From the NCBI GenBank assembly GCA_028283655.1, contig JAPWKE010000003.1:2914001-2978000 (forward strand): a stretch of 64,000 bases of DNA, in the 5' to 3' direction. The first letter of the stretch is position 1. Each line of letters starts with the position of its first letter. The DNA comes from Acidobacteriaceae bacterium. Lineage in GTDB: Bacteria > Acidobacteriota > Terriglobia > Terriglobales > Acidobacteriaceae. The translations under genes and the position numbers were made by a program. The notes under the pieces are model-generated. The model was not told the DNA's origin and did not search any database. It was given only the letters and a program-made list of their open reading frames with translations. Shown here piece by piece: positions 1 through 8,268 of the stretch.

Positions 1-871
1 TCGTCACATCCGGCATTACGCCTTCGAGAATCACCGACTGCTCGCCCATCGTACCGCCGACAAACCCACGCTGCCCAGCGAACGCGGGAGTCGCGCCCTT
101 ACGGCACACCCAGAGTTGCTTGCCATCGTGCTCTTCGAGCCACGCGAAGTTGTGATGGTTGTGTACCTCTTCCACAACCGGAGCGCCAAGCAAACGAGCC
201 ACACGATCGCACACCCAGTCGCGACCGGCATAGGCATACGCTCCTCCAAGCTGCATCGCAGCGATGTACTGCTGCCCGAGGTCGGAATCAACGTCGAGCC
301 ACACAGGATCGACCATCATGCCGTCCTTCGCTCCCGCGGCCTTCAGGAACCATGTCGCAATGCCATGCCCAAGTCCGCGCGAACCGAAGTGCACGCCTAC
401 CCACACGCGATCTTCTTCATCCGTGAAGAGGTCGACATAGTGGTTGCCGCTGCCGATAGTGCCAAGCTGCGCTTCCGCCTTGCGCTTCAGCGGCGAGGCC
501 GCATCTGTCGCCCAGCCAGGGTGGCCGTCACGCTCAAACAACGCATGTTCGACGCGTTCACTGTTCTTACGGCCGACACCGAAGCTGAGCGTGCGCCAGA
601 TCTCGTCCATCAAACGGTGAACGTTCGCCCGCAACTCGCTGCCCGGCATGTCGAGCCGCACAGCCTTGTTACCGCAGGCAATGTCGAAGCCCACGGCAGT
701 CGGGCTGATGCGCGTTTCGCTCGCGATGACGCCGCCAATCGGCACGCCATAACCAAGGTGGCCATCAGCCATCAGGGCGAAGCGATCGGCTGTCTGCGCG
801 CACAAACGCGCCTGCTCCAGGGTGTTTGCTTCGTGTTCTCCGAATACGGGGATGTTGTCCAAAATCTTCAT
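1..871 (-). CDS. rtcB: RtcB family RNA-splicing ligase, C-terminus cut by window edge
   Basis: Translated by hand from the minus strand: 290 residues beginning MKILDNIPVF and running off the left edge. RtcB joins RNA ends with 2',3'-cyclic phosphate or 3'-phosphate to 5'-OH using Mn2+ and GTP. Visible family motifs are GFDIACG (metal ligands Asp63 and Cys66), GTIGSGNHY (His144), HFGSRGLGH (His161), the HNHHNF stretch near 237-242, and GGTMGEQS near 272-279. The histidine that carries GMP lies further on, outside the window. The start codon overlaps the stop of a 4-codon mini-ORF (ATGGATCAATCATGA). The AAGGA-like ribosome site is too close for the first ATG and rather far for the second, so the exact start is slightly uncertain. 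A terminator at 982-1010 separates it from the upstream toxin-antitoxin pair. No rtcA or rtcR partner is visible. Confidence 0.93.
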   Translation of the reverse strand, partial: MKILDNIPVFGEHEANTLEQARLCAQTADRFALMADGHLGYGVPIGGVIASETRISPTAVGFDIACGNKAVRLDMPGSELRANVHRLMDEIWRTLSFGVGRKNSERVEHALFERDGHPGWATDAASPLKRKAEAQLGTIGSGNHYVDLFTDEEDRVWVGVHFGSRGLGHGIATWFLKAAGAKDGMMVDPVWLDVDSDLGQQYIAAMQLGGAYAYAGRDWVCDRVARLLGAPVVEEVHNHHNFAWLEEHDGKQLWVCRKGATPAFAGQRGFVGGTMGEQSVILEGVMPDVT

Positions 872-1191
872 GATTGATCCATGATTCCTTTCTGGCCGCT
901 GGCTGGTTGTAGCCCGCTTGTCTTGTTACAAACACGACCGAGGTTGTGTTGCGCCTTCACTGCTCCTCAGTTCAACGCAAAGAAAAGGCCCAGGCTTGTC
1001 AGCCTGGGCTCGGTGGTTACGCGGTGATCGCTAGACCTTGTCTAAGACCAACCTCGCGTGAAAATCCAAACCGAGCCAGATGCACGATAGCCCGCAAACG
1101 CTTTGCGCGTTTGTGGTGCGAGCGAGATGTGCTGATTCATGGACACGGCTAATTCCTTGGTCGTGTAAGACCTCTGTGATTATGCCACAGG
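872..1191. other. Intergenic region, relE 3' side to rtcB
   Basis: No convincing gene. On the minus strand it contains the 3' end of the toxin transcript, the terminator hairpin at 982-1010, and the rtcB leader. A 33-codon ATG frame (1042-1140, minus) has only a distant purine-rich site and no recognisable product, so it is not called. Confidence 0.5.
982..1010 (-). terminator. Rho-independent terminator after the relE-type pair
   Basis: Perfect 9-bp stem GCCCAGGCT/AGCCTGGGC (988-996, 1001-1009) with a TGTC loop. On the minus strand it is followed by TTTTCTTT. It lies about 180 bp past the toxin stop and before rtcB. Confidence 0.75.
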
Positions 1192-1470
1192 TTATTCGTA
1201 AACTTCGCGACGATGTCGAATGCGGATCACCGTAACGAGGATCTTGCCATCGTCAATCGTGTAGACGACACGATAGTCGCCGATGCGAATCCGATAAGTG
1301 GCCTCATCGCCTTTGAGCTTCTTGCACCCCGCAGGACGTGGATCATCCTGCAGAGCCTCGATCTTTGCGAAGATACGCGCGATCAAGGCATTCGGAAGTC
1401 GCTCAAGTTCTTTGCGAGCACTCTGCTTGATCTCAACGACGTACTGCGACTTAGCCACGCAGCTTTCCAC
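1192..1470 (-). CDS. RelE/ParE-family mRNA-interferase-like toxin
   Basis: 92 residues from the ATG. A GTG at 1458 would give 88 residues starting VAKSQYVVEI, closer to typical RelE starts, and would overlap the antitoxin gene by only 8 nt. The sequence has the RelE pattern: an amphipathic N-terminal strand (YVVEIKQSARKELERLP), two helices, a basic core (GCKKLKGDEATYRIRIGDYRVVYTI) and the C-terminal RIRHRREVY. In this family the toxin cleaves ribosome-bound mRNA and is neutralised by the protein of the preceding gene. It overlaps the antitoxin by 20 nt if the ATG is used, the usual antitoxin-first arrangement. The family call is strong; the target is inferred. Confidence 0.88.
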   Translation of the reverse strand: MESCVAKSQYVVEIKQSARKELERLPNALIARIFAKIEALQDDPRPAGCKKLKGDEATYRIRIGDYRVVYTIDDGKILVTVIRIRHRREVYE

Positions 1471-1642
1471 TCGCTACGAGCGATGCTTTCACCTTCGCCA
1501 GCGATGTGCTCTTCTCAGTGCGACGCGCACGCGAGACGAGAACATCCTGAATGTCTTCCCACAGAGCCTTATGCACCTTGAGGTCGATCACCGCAGCGGT
1601 CTTATTGCCCTTCTCGTCGGTAAGAAACTGAACACCAGTCAT
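1451..1642 (-). CDS. Antitoxin of the RelE-type pair (Phd/RelB-like)
   Basis: 63 residues: an N-terminal strand region (VQFLTDEKGNKTAAVIDLKVHKALWEDI, residues 4-31) of the kind found in Phd/YefM/RelB-like antitoxins, followed by a basic C-terminal helix rich in Lys and Arg that could wrap the toxin. It precedes and overlaps the RelE-type toxin. The ribosome site GGAG lies 5 nt before the ATG. A TTGACA promoter sits directly upstream (1660-1688). As in other type II modules, the antitoxin probably autoregulates the promoter, but no clear operator palindrome was seen. Confidence 0.8.
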   Translation of the reverse strand: MTGVQFLTDEKGNKTAAVIDLKVHKALWEDIQDVLVSRARRTEKSTSLAKVKASLVASGKLRG

Positions 1643-1659
1643 GAGAACTCCGTGATTTG

Positions 1660-1688
1660 AACGTATGACCTCTAACAGTGAATGTCAA
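1660..1688 (-). promoter_or_regulatory. Candidate sigma-70 promoter of the toxin-antitoxin pair
   Basis: On the minus strand: a perfect -35 box TTGACA (1683-1688), a 17-bp spacer, and a weak -10 TACGTT (1660-1665). Transcription would start about 10 nt before the antitoxin ATG. Confidence 0.5.
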
Positions 1689-1713
1689 ACAGAACAATGC
1701 CTACGTAAAGGTG

Positions 1714-2010
1714 CTAGCCTATCCGCGGACTCATGCAAGATCCGCAAAGCTTCGCCCTTGGCGTCCGCAGCGGCTTGCCACACTGATGACACGGAGGCCC
1801 ATAGAGCGAAAGCCGATGATGCATGATTGCATTATGATGGCAGTCTTTCATCCCTGTGAGTTCTTCATAACGCGCACGAACCGACCGAAACCGATCATCG
1901 ATAGAGTCGAGCGGTAGTCCGAGCGCCGCACGGACAGCCTTCGTGCTACGAATGCAAACGCTGTAAAGCTCCGCAACGGTCGCAAACTCCTCTTCATCTA
2001 GCATCGGCAT
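1714..2010 (-). CDS. Small zinc-ribbon protein of unknown function
   Basis: 98 residues. The N-terminal half is predicted helical and acidic ([15 protein letters not shown]...). The C-terminus holds two CxxC knuckles, Cys74/Cys77 (CHQCGKP) and Cys89/Cys92 (CGSC), typical of a small treble-clef or zinc-ribbon fold. A His cluster (CHHNAIMHH, near 57-65) may also bind metal. I do not recognise the family. It could be a nucleic-acid-binding protein or a partner subunit. It lies alone between the toxin-antitoxin promoter and the tsf terminator. The start may be the first ATG or the one two codons later; neither has a strong ribosome site. Confidence 0.6.
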   Translation of the reverse strand: MPMLDEEEFATVAELYSVCIRSTKAVRAALGLPLDSIDDRFRSVRARYEELTGMKDCHHNAIMHHRLSLYGPPCHQCGKPLRTPRAKLCGSCMSPRIG

Positions 2011-2084
2011 ATCCGAAGCGCATCGCCAACACTACATCATCTTCATTGACACACCCTTCCCGAGAGACTAGACGCTATCAAACA

Positions 2085-2113
2085 AAAACGCCCGAGCTTT
2101 CGCTCGGGCGTTT
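2085..2113 (-). terminator. Terminator of the rplM-rpsI-rpsB-tsf operon
   Basis: 9-bp perfect stem CGCCCGAGC/GCTCGGGCG (2089-2097, 2102-2110). On the minus strand it is followed by TTTTTGTTT. It lies about 20 bp past the tsf stop. Confidence 0.9.
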
Positions 2114-2131
2114 CATCTTGCAGCAAGCAGC

Positions 2132-2800
2132 TTACGAAGCAGCTTCTTCCGTTGCCGGAGCGATCTTCGCCGAAGCCACGGTCGCGGTTGCTTCGCCGAT
2201 CTTGAAGCGTGCAAAGCGGCGCACCGAGATGTTCTCGCCGAGCTTCGCAACCTTCTGCGCAATGATCTGCGCGATCGTCATCGAAGCTTCCTTGATGAAC
2301 GGCTGCTCGAGCAGGCAAACCTCTTCGTAGTACTTCGACATCTTGCCTTCGAGCATCTTCTCTACGATGTTCGCGGGCTTGCCGGAAGCAGCCGCCTGAG
2401 CGCGGTACACTTCCTTTTCCTTCTCGATGTCTTCTTCCGTCACTTCGTCCTTGCCGACATACTTCGGGTCGACAGCGGCGATGTGCATCGCAATATCCTT
2501 TAGCAGGTTCTGGAAGTCATCCGTGCGGGCCACGAAGTCCGACTCGCAGTTCAGCTCGAGCAGAACACCGATCTTGCCGCCAGCGTGGATGTACGTTCCC
2601 ACAGCGCCTTCGTTGGTCGAGCGCGAAGCCTTCTTCGCAGCCGACGCTACACCGCGCTTACGCAGTACAACGAATGCATCTTCCATGTCGCCCTTGGCTT
2701 CCTGCAGGGCCTTCAGGCAATCGCCCATCGGCGCGCCCGACTTCTCGCGCAGTTCCTTCACAAGCTTGGCATCAATCTTCACAGCTTCGGTCGTCGACAT
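2132..2800 (-). CDS. tsf: Translation elongation factor Ts
   Basis: 222 residues, shorter than the E. coli protein and like the compact EF-Ts of many other phyla. EF-Ts is the guanine-nucleotide exchange factor that recycles EF-Tu-GDP. Visible landmarks are the N-terminal UBA-like domain (LVKELREKSGAPMGDCLKAL, about 13-32), the Tu-contacting segment ELNCESDFVARTDDF (about 83-97), and a coiled segment followed by the C-terminal repeat (LLEQPFIKEASMTI..., about 163 onward). It is the last gene of a four-gene ribosomal operon, about 110 bp after rpsB, with a hairpin between them and a strong terminator after it. Confidence 0.97.
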   Translation of the reverse strand: MSTTEAVKIDAKLVKELREKSGAPMGDCLKALQEAKGDMEDAFVVLRKRGVASAAKKASRSTNEGAVGTYIHAGGKIGVLLELNCESDFVARTDDFQNLLKDIAMHIAAVDPKYVGKDEVTEEDIEKEKEVYRAQAAASGKPANIVEKMLEGKMSKYYEEVCLLEQPFIKEASMTIAQIIAQKVAKLGENISVRRFARFKIGEATATVASAKIAPATEEAAS

Positions 2801-2864
2801 TTTTCTTGTCCCTTCAAAAATCGTTGGTGCGAGTCTGTCACACCGGGGTTACATCCTGAAGAAA

Positions 2865-2886
2865 GGCGCAGGCCGAAGCCCGCGCC
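2865..2886 (-). terminator. Hairpin between rpsB and tsf, possible partial terminator
   Basis: On the minus strand GGCGCGGGC, TTCG loop, GCCTGCGCC, then TTTCTT. The stem is imperfect but GC-rich with a stable tetraloop. It could attenuate transcription into tsf or mark an mRNA processing point. Confidence 0.5.
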
Positions 2887-2914
2887 TCCTTCGCAAATCA
2901 GCGCGATCAGCGGA

Positions 2915-3832
2915 CTAAGCAGTCGCTTCTGCGGTCTCGGGCTCGGTCTCCGCAGCGGCCGGAGCCTTGCGGATGCCGCCGCCGAGAGCTGCGTTGAGGT
3001 CGATGACCTCTTCTTCAGCTTCAGGAGCAGCCACCGGTGCAGCAACAGCCTCTGCTTCCGCAGCGCCGTCCTCTTCCTCCGTGAGGAAGTGTGCTTCGAG
3101 ACCCATCGGGCGGACTTCGTCGAACTCGTTCGAGAACGCCTTCTCCGAGATCATCTGCGTACCTTCGTAAGCAGCATCAGCAATCTTCGTCGTGAACAGG
3201 CGGATGGCGCGCAGAGCGTCATCGTTGCCCGGGATCACGTAGTCGACTACGGTCGGATCGCAGTTGGTATCAACCACAGCCACAACCGGGATGCCGAGCT
3301 TGCGCGCTTCTGCAACTGCGATCGATTCGTTGTTCGAGTCGATCACGAAGATTGCGTCCGGCAGGCGGCGCATGTTCTTGATACCCGACAGCGAGGTCGA
3401 GAGAGCCTTGCGCTCGCGCTCCAGCTTGATGACTTCCTTCTTCGTCAGCAGCTCGTAGCGACCGTCAGCCGACATATCGTCGAGCTCCTGCAGGCGCTTC
3501 ACCGACTTCTGCACCGTTACCCAGTTGGTCAGAAGACCACCGAGCCAGCGCGAGTTGATGTAGGGCATGCCTGCACGCGTTGCTTCTTCAGCAACCGCGT
3601 CCTGAGCCTGGCGCTTGGTGCCGACGAACAGGATCAGCTTGCCGCTCGCCGTCATGTCGCTGACGAACTTCGAAGCTTCCTTGAACATCTTCAGCGTCTT
3701 CTGCAGATCGATGATGTAGATGCCGTTGCGCTCGCCGAAGATATATTCCTTCATCTTCGGGTTCCAGCGCTTGGTCTGGTGACCAAAGTGAACGCCCGCT
3801 TCGAGCAGTTCCTTCATTGTGATAGAAGCCAT
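2915..3832 (-). CDS. rpsB: 30S ribosomal protein S2
   Basis: 305 residues from the ATG at 3830-3832 ([19 protein letters not shown]), which has AAGGA at proper spacing. An ATG 12 codons upstream is less likely. S2 bridges the head and body of the small subunit. Family landmarks: [45 protein letters not shown] and [21 protein letters not shown]. It is longer than the usual S2 (about 240 residues) because of an Ala/Glu-rich acidic tail (roughly the last 60 residues). This tail is seen directly; its role is unknown. It sits between rpsI and tsf, as in many bacteria that keep rpsB-tsf together. Confidence 0.98.
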   Translation of the reverse strand: MASITMKELLEAGVHFGHQTKRWNPKMKEYIFGERNGIYIIDLQKTLKMFKEASKFVSDMTASGKLILFVGTKRQAQDAVAEEATRAGMPYINSRWLGGLLTNWVTVQKSVKRLQELDDMSADGRYELLTKKEVIKLERERKALSTSLSGIKNMRRLPDAIFVIDSNNESIAVAEARKLGIPVVAVVDTNCDPTVVDYVIPGNDDALRAIRLFTTKIADAAYEGTQMISEKAFSNEFDEVRPMGLEAHFLTEEEDGAAEAEAVAAPVAAPEAEEEVIDLNAALGGGIRKAPAAAETEPETAEATA

Positions 3833-3970
3833 GACAAAAATCCTTTTCTGGGCATCGCCTCGGTACATCCGAGAGCGAGTCTCTCTTGTTTGAGGCGATT
3901 AAGTCCCGTGGGTTGAGGGGAGATTAAATTCCGGGCCAACAGCGGGCGTGCTGCTGGGTCAAGCGAATAT

Positions 3971-4041
3971 TCTCAGTTGCCAGTTCTCCGTTGTCAGAAG
4001 TTCCCAGAAAAACTGAGAACAGAACACTGACAACGGAGAAC
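3971..4041. repeat. Interleaved inverted repeat between rpsI and rpsB
   Basis: A perfect 15-bp inverted repeat GTTCTCCGTTGTCAG (3983-3997) / CTGACAACGGAGAAC (4027-4041), interleaved with a second pair TCTCAGTT (3971-3978) / AACTGAGA (4011-4018). It lies immediately downstream of the rpsI stop and could fold in mRNA or be a small palindromic repeat element. Confidence 0.75.
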
Positions 4042-4049
4042 CGAAGCGA

Positions 4050-4445
4050 CTAGCGCTTGCTGAACTGGAAGCGAGCGCGAGCGCCCTTCTGGCCGTACTT
4101 CTTACGTTCCTTGCCACGCGAATCGCGGGTAACGAAACCGGCAAGCTTGAGAGCCTTGCGCAGTTCGCCGTTGAACTCCATCAGAGCGCGGGCGATGCCG
4201 AGCTTGACGGCATCAGCCTGGCCGTTGACGCCGCCGCCGCGAACGGTGGTCAGAACGTCAAAGGTCTCGTTGATCTCAGGCGTTGCCAGAGGAGCCTTCG
4301 CCGCAGCGCGCTGCGCCGGGGTAACAAAGTACTCTTCGAACTTCTTGCCATTGACGGTGAACTCGCCCGAACCGGGGCGGAGGAACACGCGGGCGATCGC
4401 GCTCTTGCGACGACCGGTGCCGTAGTACTGAATCAGGTTTGCCAT
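4050..4445 (-). CDS. rpsI: 30S ribosomal protein S9
   Basis: 131 residues, normal length. S9 sits in the small-subunit head; its basic C-terminal tail reaches the P-site tRNA. Landmarks: [16 protein letters not shown] at the N-terminus, [19 protein letters not shown] in the middle, and the invariant end [17 protein letters not shown]. It follows rplM in the same operon, the widely conserved L13-S9 pair, with a 105-bp junction that carries inverted repeats. Confidence 0.98.
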   Translation of the reverse strand: MANLIQYYGTGRRKSAIARVFLRPGSGEFTVNGKKFEEYFVTPAQRAAAKAPLATPEINETFDVLTTVRGGGVNGQADAVKLGIARALMEFNGELRKALKLAGFVTRDSRGKERKKYGQKGARARFQFSKR

Positions 4446-4462
4446 TTCAATCCTCTTGGGGG

Positions 4463-4551
4463 ACAGGGCCGAGGGCCCAGGGTCCAGAAAGCTTTATGTA
4501 CGCCGAAGTCTTAGTTTCACTGGGCCCAGTACGCTGGGCCCGGAACCCTGT
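4463..4551. repeat. Inverted-repeat element in the rplM-rpsI junction
   Basis: The ends form an imperfect 18-bp inverted repeat (ACAGGGCCGAGGGCCCAG at 4463-4480 against CTGGGCCCGGAACCCTGT at 4534-4551; 14 of 18 pair). The interior contains the perfect palindrome CTGGGCCCAG (4520-4529). The motif GGGCCC thus occurs three times in 90 bp. The outer end touches the rplM stop codon. Confidence 0.65.
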
Positions 4552-4979
4552 TATGCGCCGTAAACAACAGGCTGCTGAGCCTTGTGCGGATGCTCGGAGC
4601 CCTTGTAAACCTTCAGCTTCGTCGCCATCTGGCGGCCGAGCTTGGACTTGGGCAGCATACCCTTGATCGCTTCTTCAGCAATCTTTTCGGGACGGCGTGC
4701 AAGCAGCTTGGTGAAGCCTTCTTCGCGAAGACCACCCGGGAAACCGGTGTAGCGGCGGTACAGCTTCTGCTGTGCCTTCTGGCCCGTGACGTGGATCTTT
4801 TCTGCGTTGATCACGATCACGTGGTCGCCCATATCGATGTAGGGCGTGTAGAGCGGGTTCAACTTACCCGCGAGAATGCTGGCGGCCTTCGAGGCGAGGC
4901 GGCCGAGAGTCTGGCCTTCAGCGTCCAGAACATACCACTTACGCTCGATGTTCTTGCCGCTGGGAATTGTCGTCGACAT
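4551..4979 (-). CDS. rplM: 50S ribosomal protein L13
   Basis: 142 residues from the ATG at 4977-4979 ([20 protein letters not shown]), preceded by AAGGAGC. A longer frame exists upstream but lacks family similarity. L13 is an early-assembly large-subunit protein. Landmarks: [38 protein letters not shown], the KIHVTGQK segment, [12 protein letters not shown] and [11 protein letters not shown]. It is the first gene of the operon and is preceded by a long gene-free leader (4980-5360). Confidence 0.97.
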   Translation of the reverse strand: MSTTIPSGKNIERKWYVLDAEGQTLGRLASKAASILAGKLNPLYTPYIDMGDHVIVINAEKIHVTGQKAQQKLYRRYTGFPGGLREEGFTKLLARRPEKIAEEAIKGMLPKSKLGRQMATKLKVYKGSEHPHKAQQPVVYGA

Positions 4980-5418
4980 CTTTCCGTGCTCCTTGGTTCT
5001 GCCGTCTTCGGTACTGCGTGCCCGGCTTGGTCCGCGAAGAATGACTGGCTGCATGGTTTACCCCGCACAGGGCTCGTAACGGGAACAATTTCCCGCACAA
5101 ACAGGGGCAAAACGTTTCTGTTGAAGGCGCACAAAGCCATACTTCCGTTGGCTGGGGAGCGTGATTCCAGGGGAGGTAGTCGGCGTGTCGCGGCCGCAAC
5201 CTGAAGGAACCAAAGTTCAGTAGCGATACCGAACCTGTCGCCTCGATGCTCGGTTCTGTCTGCCCGCGTGCCGGTCTCGAACAGTCGAGACGCACCTCGG
5301 GCGCAGACGCAGAGCTGCGCGAGTCTCTAGGTTATCCACAGGCTGGTCAGAAGTCAATCAATCTCTCGCTAAAAACGCTGATTGCACCACATACAGGGCA
5401 GCCCATCAGCCCTCCTGC
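4980..5418 (-). promoter_or_regulatory. Long structured leader and promoter region of the rplM operon
   Basis: About 440 bp with no credible gene. A candidate promoter on the minus strand has TTGACT (5352-5357), a 17-bp spacer and TAACCT (5329-5334), which would give a leader of roughly 340 nt. Within it are inverted repeats such as GTCTCGA/TCGAGAC near 5272-5290. The stretch next to 5418 also holds the 3' end of the receptor gene that reads toward it. A long leader ahead of L13 suggests RNA-level control, but no known motif was matched. Confidence 0.45.
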
Positions 5419-8148
5419 CTAAAAGCGGAGAGTCATATCCAGCGTGATCGTCCGGTTCGCCGACGAGGTCGTCAAAAAGCTGTTGGACGAGCCGATCGAC
5501 TTTCCAAAGTTCGGCGAAGACAGCACCCCGACCGGAGCGTTCGCGTTCACGGTATTCGTCACGTTCTGCGCCTCCACACCCAGCCGAAGCTCGTAACGCC
5601 CGGGAGTCTTGGCCGCAGGCTTTGCTCCCGCCGCCGCAGTCGCCGCAGGCCCAAAGCGCCAGCCGCGGGACATCTGCACCTGCAGCGAAACGTTCGCAGG
5701 GGTCTTCGCATAGTTCATGGGGATGATCGTCTCGCCGGCCACAGGGACAGTATTGAAATTCCCATACGCGGTATGCACGACATTCGCCTGGTCAGACGCC
5801 GCTGTCGCAAACGTCGGGCGGTCGTTGTACTGGGTGTCGCCGTTGTTATCCAGCCCGGTCGTGATGTTGAAGTGACCATGCGAACGGGCGAAGAGGAACA
5901 TGCTGTACTCAATCTTGCCCGGCAACTTGCCGTTCCCGCCAAGAAAGAGCATCGTGCGGCTCCAGCCCGTCAGGCTGGCATCCTGCCCAATGTTGTAGCT
6001 GTTGGAAACGAACGTCGTCGAACCACTTGAGTCACTGTGATAGATGACCTTGTTCACCCCGCCAAACACGCTGAAGTACTTATTCACATCCAGATTGCCG
6101 CCGACCCACAGGAAGCCGCCGTGCGCATCGCCCAGCGAGGCGAACTCGTATCGCTCACCAGCCGCATCGCCAAAAGGCCGCGTGTTATCTGCGCGGAGAG
6201 CGTTCGCGTTCCTCGAAAGGAACTGGTGGACGCCACGTTGATACGTGTAGTTCACCGAGATCTGCCCCTTCTTCCCCAGGGGGGCTTCAATCCCGATGCC
6301 GGGATCGATGAAGTACTGCGAGCGCAGGTTCGAAGCCACACGGTACGTCGTAGGCGAAGCGTCCGCGCTTAGTGTCCCGAGGCTCGGCTTCTGCGTCGGA
6401 TCCAGCACACCCGGGTTCTGCTCGGTGTAACTCTGCTGCGCCGTCTGCGACCCGCGCTGCACCGCAGTCAGCAGGTCTGCCGGTGCAAACCGGTCGAAGT
6501 AAATCTCTGCACCAGCACGAACCACCACAAGCGCCGGATGCTTGTCCGTCGCCCACAATCCCCACGCCACGCCGAAGTGCGGCGACGGGTCCCAGTGGTC
6601 AGGGATCGCGGTCTGCGACTCCGCACGGAAGCCGAAGTCGAGCGTCAGGTTCTTCCTCGCCCTCCACTCCTCTTCCACAAACTCTTCAAAGTCAGAGGTC
6701 GACACATTGAATCTCGACTGCCCGGTCGTCAACTGCACCTGCGACGGCGTCTTCGCTCTATAGCTATCGAGATCTGGAAAGTAGTAAGTCCCATTGAAGC
6801 CAGCCGTCGAAAGACTCGTCAGCCGGTTGGTGCGCGAGCGGAAGCCGAAACGAATCAGATGCGCCTTGTGCGACCACGTTCCCTTGAAGTCAAACATCAA
6901 CTGGTTCGTGCTGTTCTGGTTTATCCCCAGCGAGTTACCGCCGCCCGTAAACGTGCCGGAGACGAAGATCGTTGGTGCAGTCGATATAGCATTCTGCGCG
7001 ACGCTCGTTCGCTGCCACTGGAAACGCCCTTCCAGATCAGTGTGGGCGCCAAGTGTATGCGTATCGCCTATCTGCAGCGTATGCACGTCCGTGCCGCTGT
7101 CGTACGCGTTCGTCGGCAGCACAAACTGCGAAAGCCCTGCGTTGGTCTGCGCCACGCGATTGAACTCATAGCGAGACGTAAAGCTATCGTTCGCGCTCAA
7201 CTCGCGGTCGTAGCGAGCCGTGTAATCCTGCGTGAGTTGCGGCGCGGGGATCGCCGCCGAGTACGGCCCCGCATCCGTCGTCGCGTTGATGATCGAGTTG
7301 TTCTGCTGGTTGTAGTACTCGCCGTTCAGAAACAGCGACGACTTCTTATCCAGCGGCCCGCTGATCCCGCCCCGCAGATGCAACCGGTAGTATCCCGGCT
7401 GGTCATCCGCGTGCAGAAATGGGTTGCGCGAGTTGAACGGTGAGTCATACCCCTGCGCCGCCAGGTTGCCGTGCCACTTGCCCGTACCGGCCTTGGTCGT
7501 AATTTCAATGCGTCCCATGCCGAGTTGGTCATACTCCGCCGAATACGGATTCTCGTTAACGCGAACCTCGCGAATCGACTCCTTCGGAGGCATCTGCCCA
7601 CCGGCAAAGCCGTCCACATACACCTGGGGCGCACGCCCACCGTTGGCTCCTGCGATCGCCAGCAACTGCTGCTGAAACGTTGCATCGTCATCGGAAAGCG
7701 TTGCCAGCTTGTTCTCATCCATGCGCACAGCCGTGGCATTGTCGGTCGCACTCAGCCCGATGGCATGGTCATTGGCGTCGACCTCAACGTTCTCCGACGC
7801 CGCCGCAATTTCCAGCTTTGCATTCACCACCAGCTTGCCCGAAGACGTCACATGAACATGGCGCACAAAGCTGCTGAAGCCCTTCGCCAGAATCACAAGA
7901 TCGTAACTTCCGGGACGTACGCTCAGAACGAACTCGCCGGAGTCGTTCGTCGCGGCCGAAACCGCCACATTCGTGCTCGAGGCAAGTTGCACCGTCGCTC
8001 CAGCGACGCGCGCACCGCTGGGATCAACCACAAAACCGCTCACCGTAGAGGAATGAGCAGCGTGGGAAGGCAACCGGGTTGAATCCTGACTGAAAGCTCT
8101 TGACGGACACAACAGTCCAACAGACAAAGCAAGCAAGAGAACACGCAT
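5419..8148 (-). CDS. Oar-like TonB-dependent outer-membrane receptor with carboxypeptidase-regulatory domain
   Basis: 909 residues from the ATG at 8146-8148 (MRVLLLALSVGLLCPSRAFSQ); a TTG 6 codons earlier is less likely. Order: signal peptide (1-21), carboxypeptidase regulatory-like beta-sandwich (VSGFVVDPSGARVAGATVQL, about 35-110), plug domain with VYVDGFAGGQMPPKESIREVRVNENPYSAEYD, then a large beta-barrel ending in TLDMTLRF with the C-terminal Phe used for outer-membrane insertion. Such proteins are greatly expanded in Acidobacteria and probably import large ligands or polymers with TonB energy; the ligand cannot be read from sequence. The divergent gene at 8269 encodes a TonB C-terminal domain, which supports a shared role. 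Confidence 0.88.
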   Translation of the reverse strand: MRVLLLALSVGLLCPSRAFSQDSTRLPSHAAHSSTVSGFVVDPSGARVAGATVQLASSTNVAVSAATNDSGEFVLSVRPGSYDLVILAKGFSSFVRHVHVTSSGKLVVNAKLEIAAASENVEVDANDHAIGLSATDNATAVRMDENKLATLSDDDATFQQQLLAIAGANGGRAPQVYVDGFAGGQMPPKESIREVRVNENPYSAEYDQLGMGRIEITTKAGTGKWHGNLAAQGYDSPFNSRNPFLHADDQPGYYRLHLRGGISGPLDKKSSLFLNGEYYNQQNNSIINATTDAGPYSAAIPAPQLTQDYTARYDRELSANDSFTSRYEFNRVAQTNAGLSQFVLPTNAYDSGTDVHTLQIGDTHTLGAHTDLEGRFQWQRTSVAQNAISTAPTIFVSGTFTGGGNSLGINQNSTNQLMFDFKGTWSHKAHLIRFGFRSRTNRLTSLSTAGFNGTYYFPDLDSYRAKTPSQVQLTTGQSRFNVSTSDFEEFVEEEWRARKNLTLDFGFRAESQTAIPDHWDPSPHFGVAWGLWATDKHPALVVVRAGAEIYFDRFAPADLLTAVQRGSQTAQQSYTEQNPGVLDPTQKPSLGTLSADASPTTYRVASNLRSQYFIDPGIGIEAPLGKKGQISVNYTYQRGVHQFLSRNANALRADNTRPFGDAAGERYEFASLGDAHGGFLWVGGNLDVNKYFSVFGGVNKVIYHSDSSGSTTFVSNSYNIGQDASLTGWSRTMLFLGGNGKLPGKIEYSMFLFARSHGHFNITTGLDNNGDTQYNDRPTFATAASDQANVVHTAYGNFNTVPVAGETIIPMNYAKTPANVSLQVQMSRGWRFGPAATAAAGAKPAAKTPGRYELRLGVEAQNVTNTVNANAPVGVLSSPNFGKSIGSSNSFLTTSSANRTITLDMTLRF

Positions 8149-8268
8149 AGATTGGCCACAAAACAACTACACAACAAAATGAAGAACAACAGTAAGCGTA
8201 AGACGGAGTGCGATAGGATTTCGTCACGAAGTTTTCCGTGAGCGTGTGTAAAACCGGGAGGTTGGGTA

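Noticed and set aside
1042-1140. 33-codon minus-strand frame after relE
   Set aside because: No proper ribosome site and no recognisable product; probably part of the 3' end of the toxin transcript. A tmRNA or tRNA was considered but no such structure could be drawn.
2585-3916. 443-residue plus-strand frame over rpsB and tsf
   Set aside because: Antisense shadow of two clearly conserved ribosomal genes.
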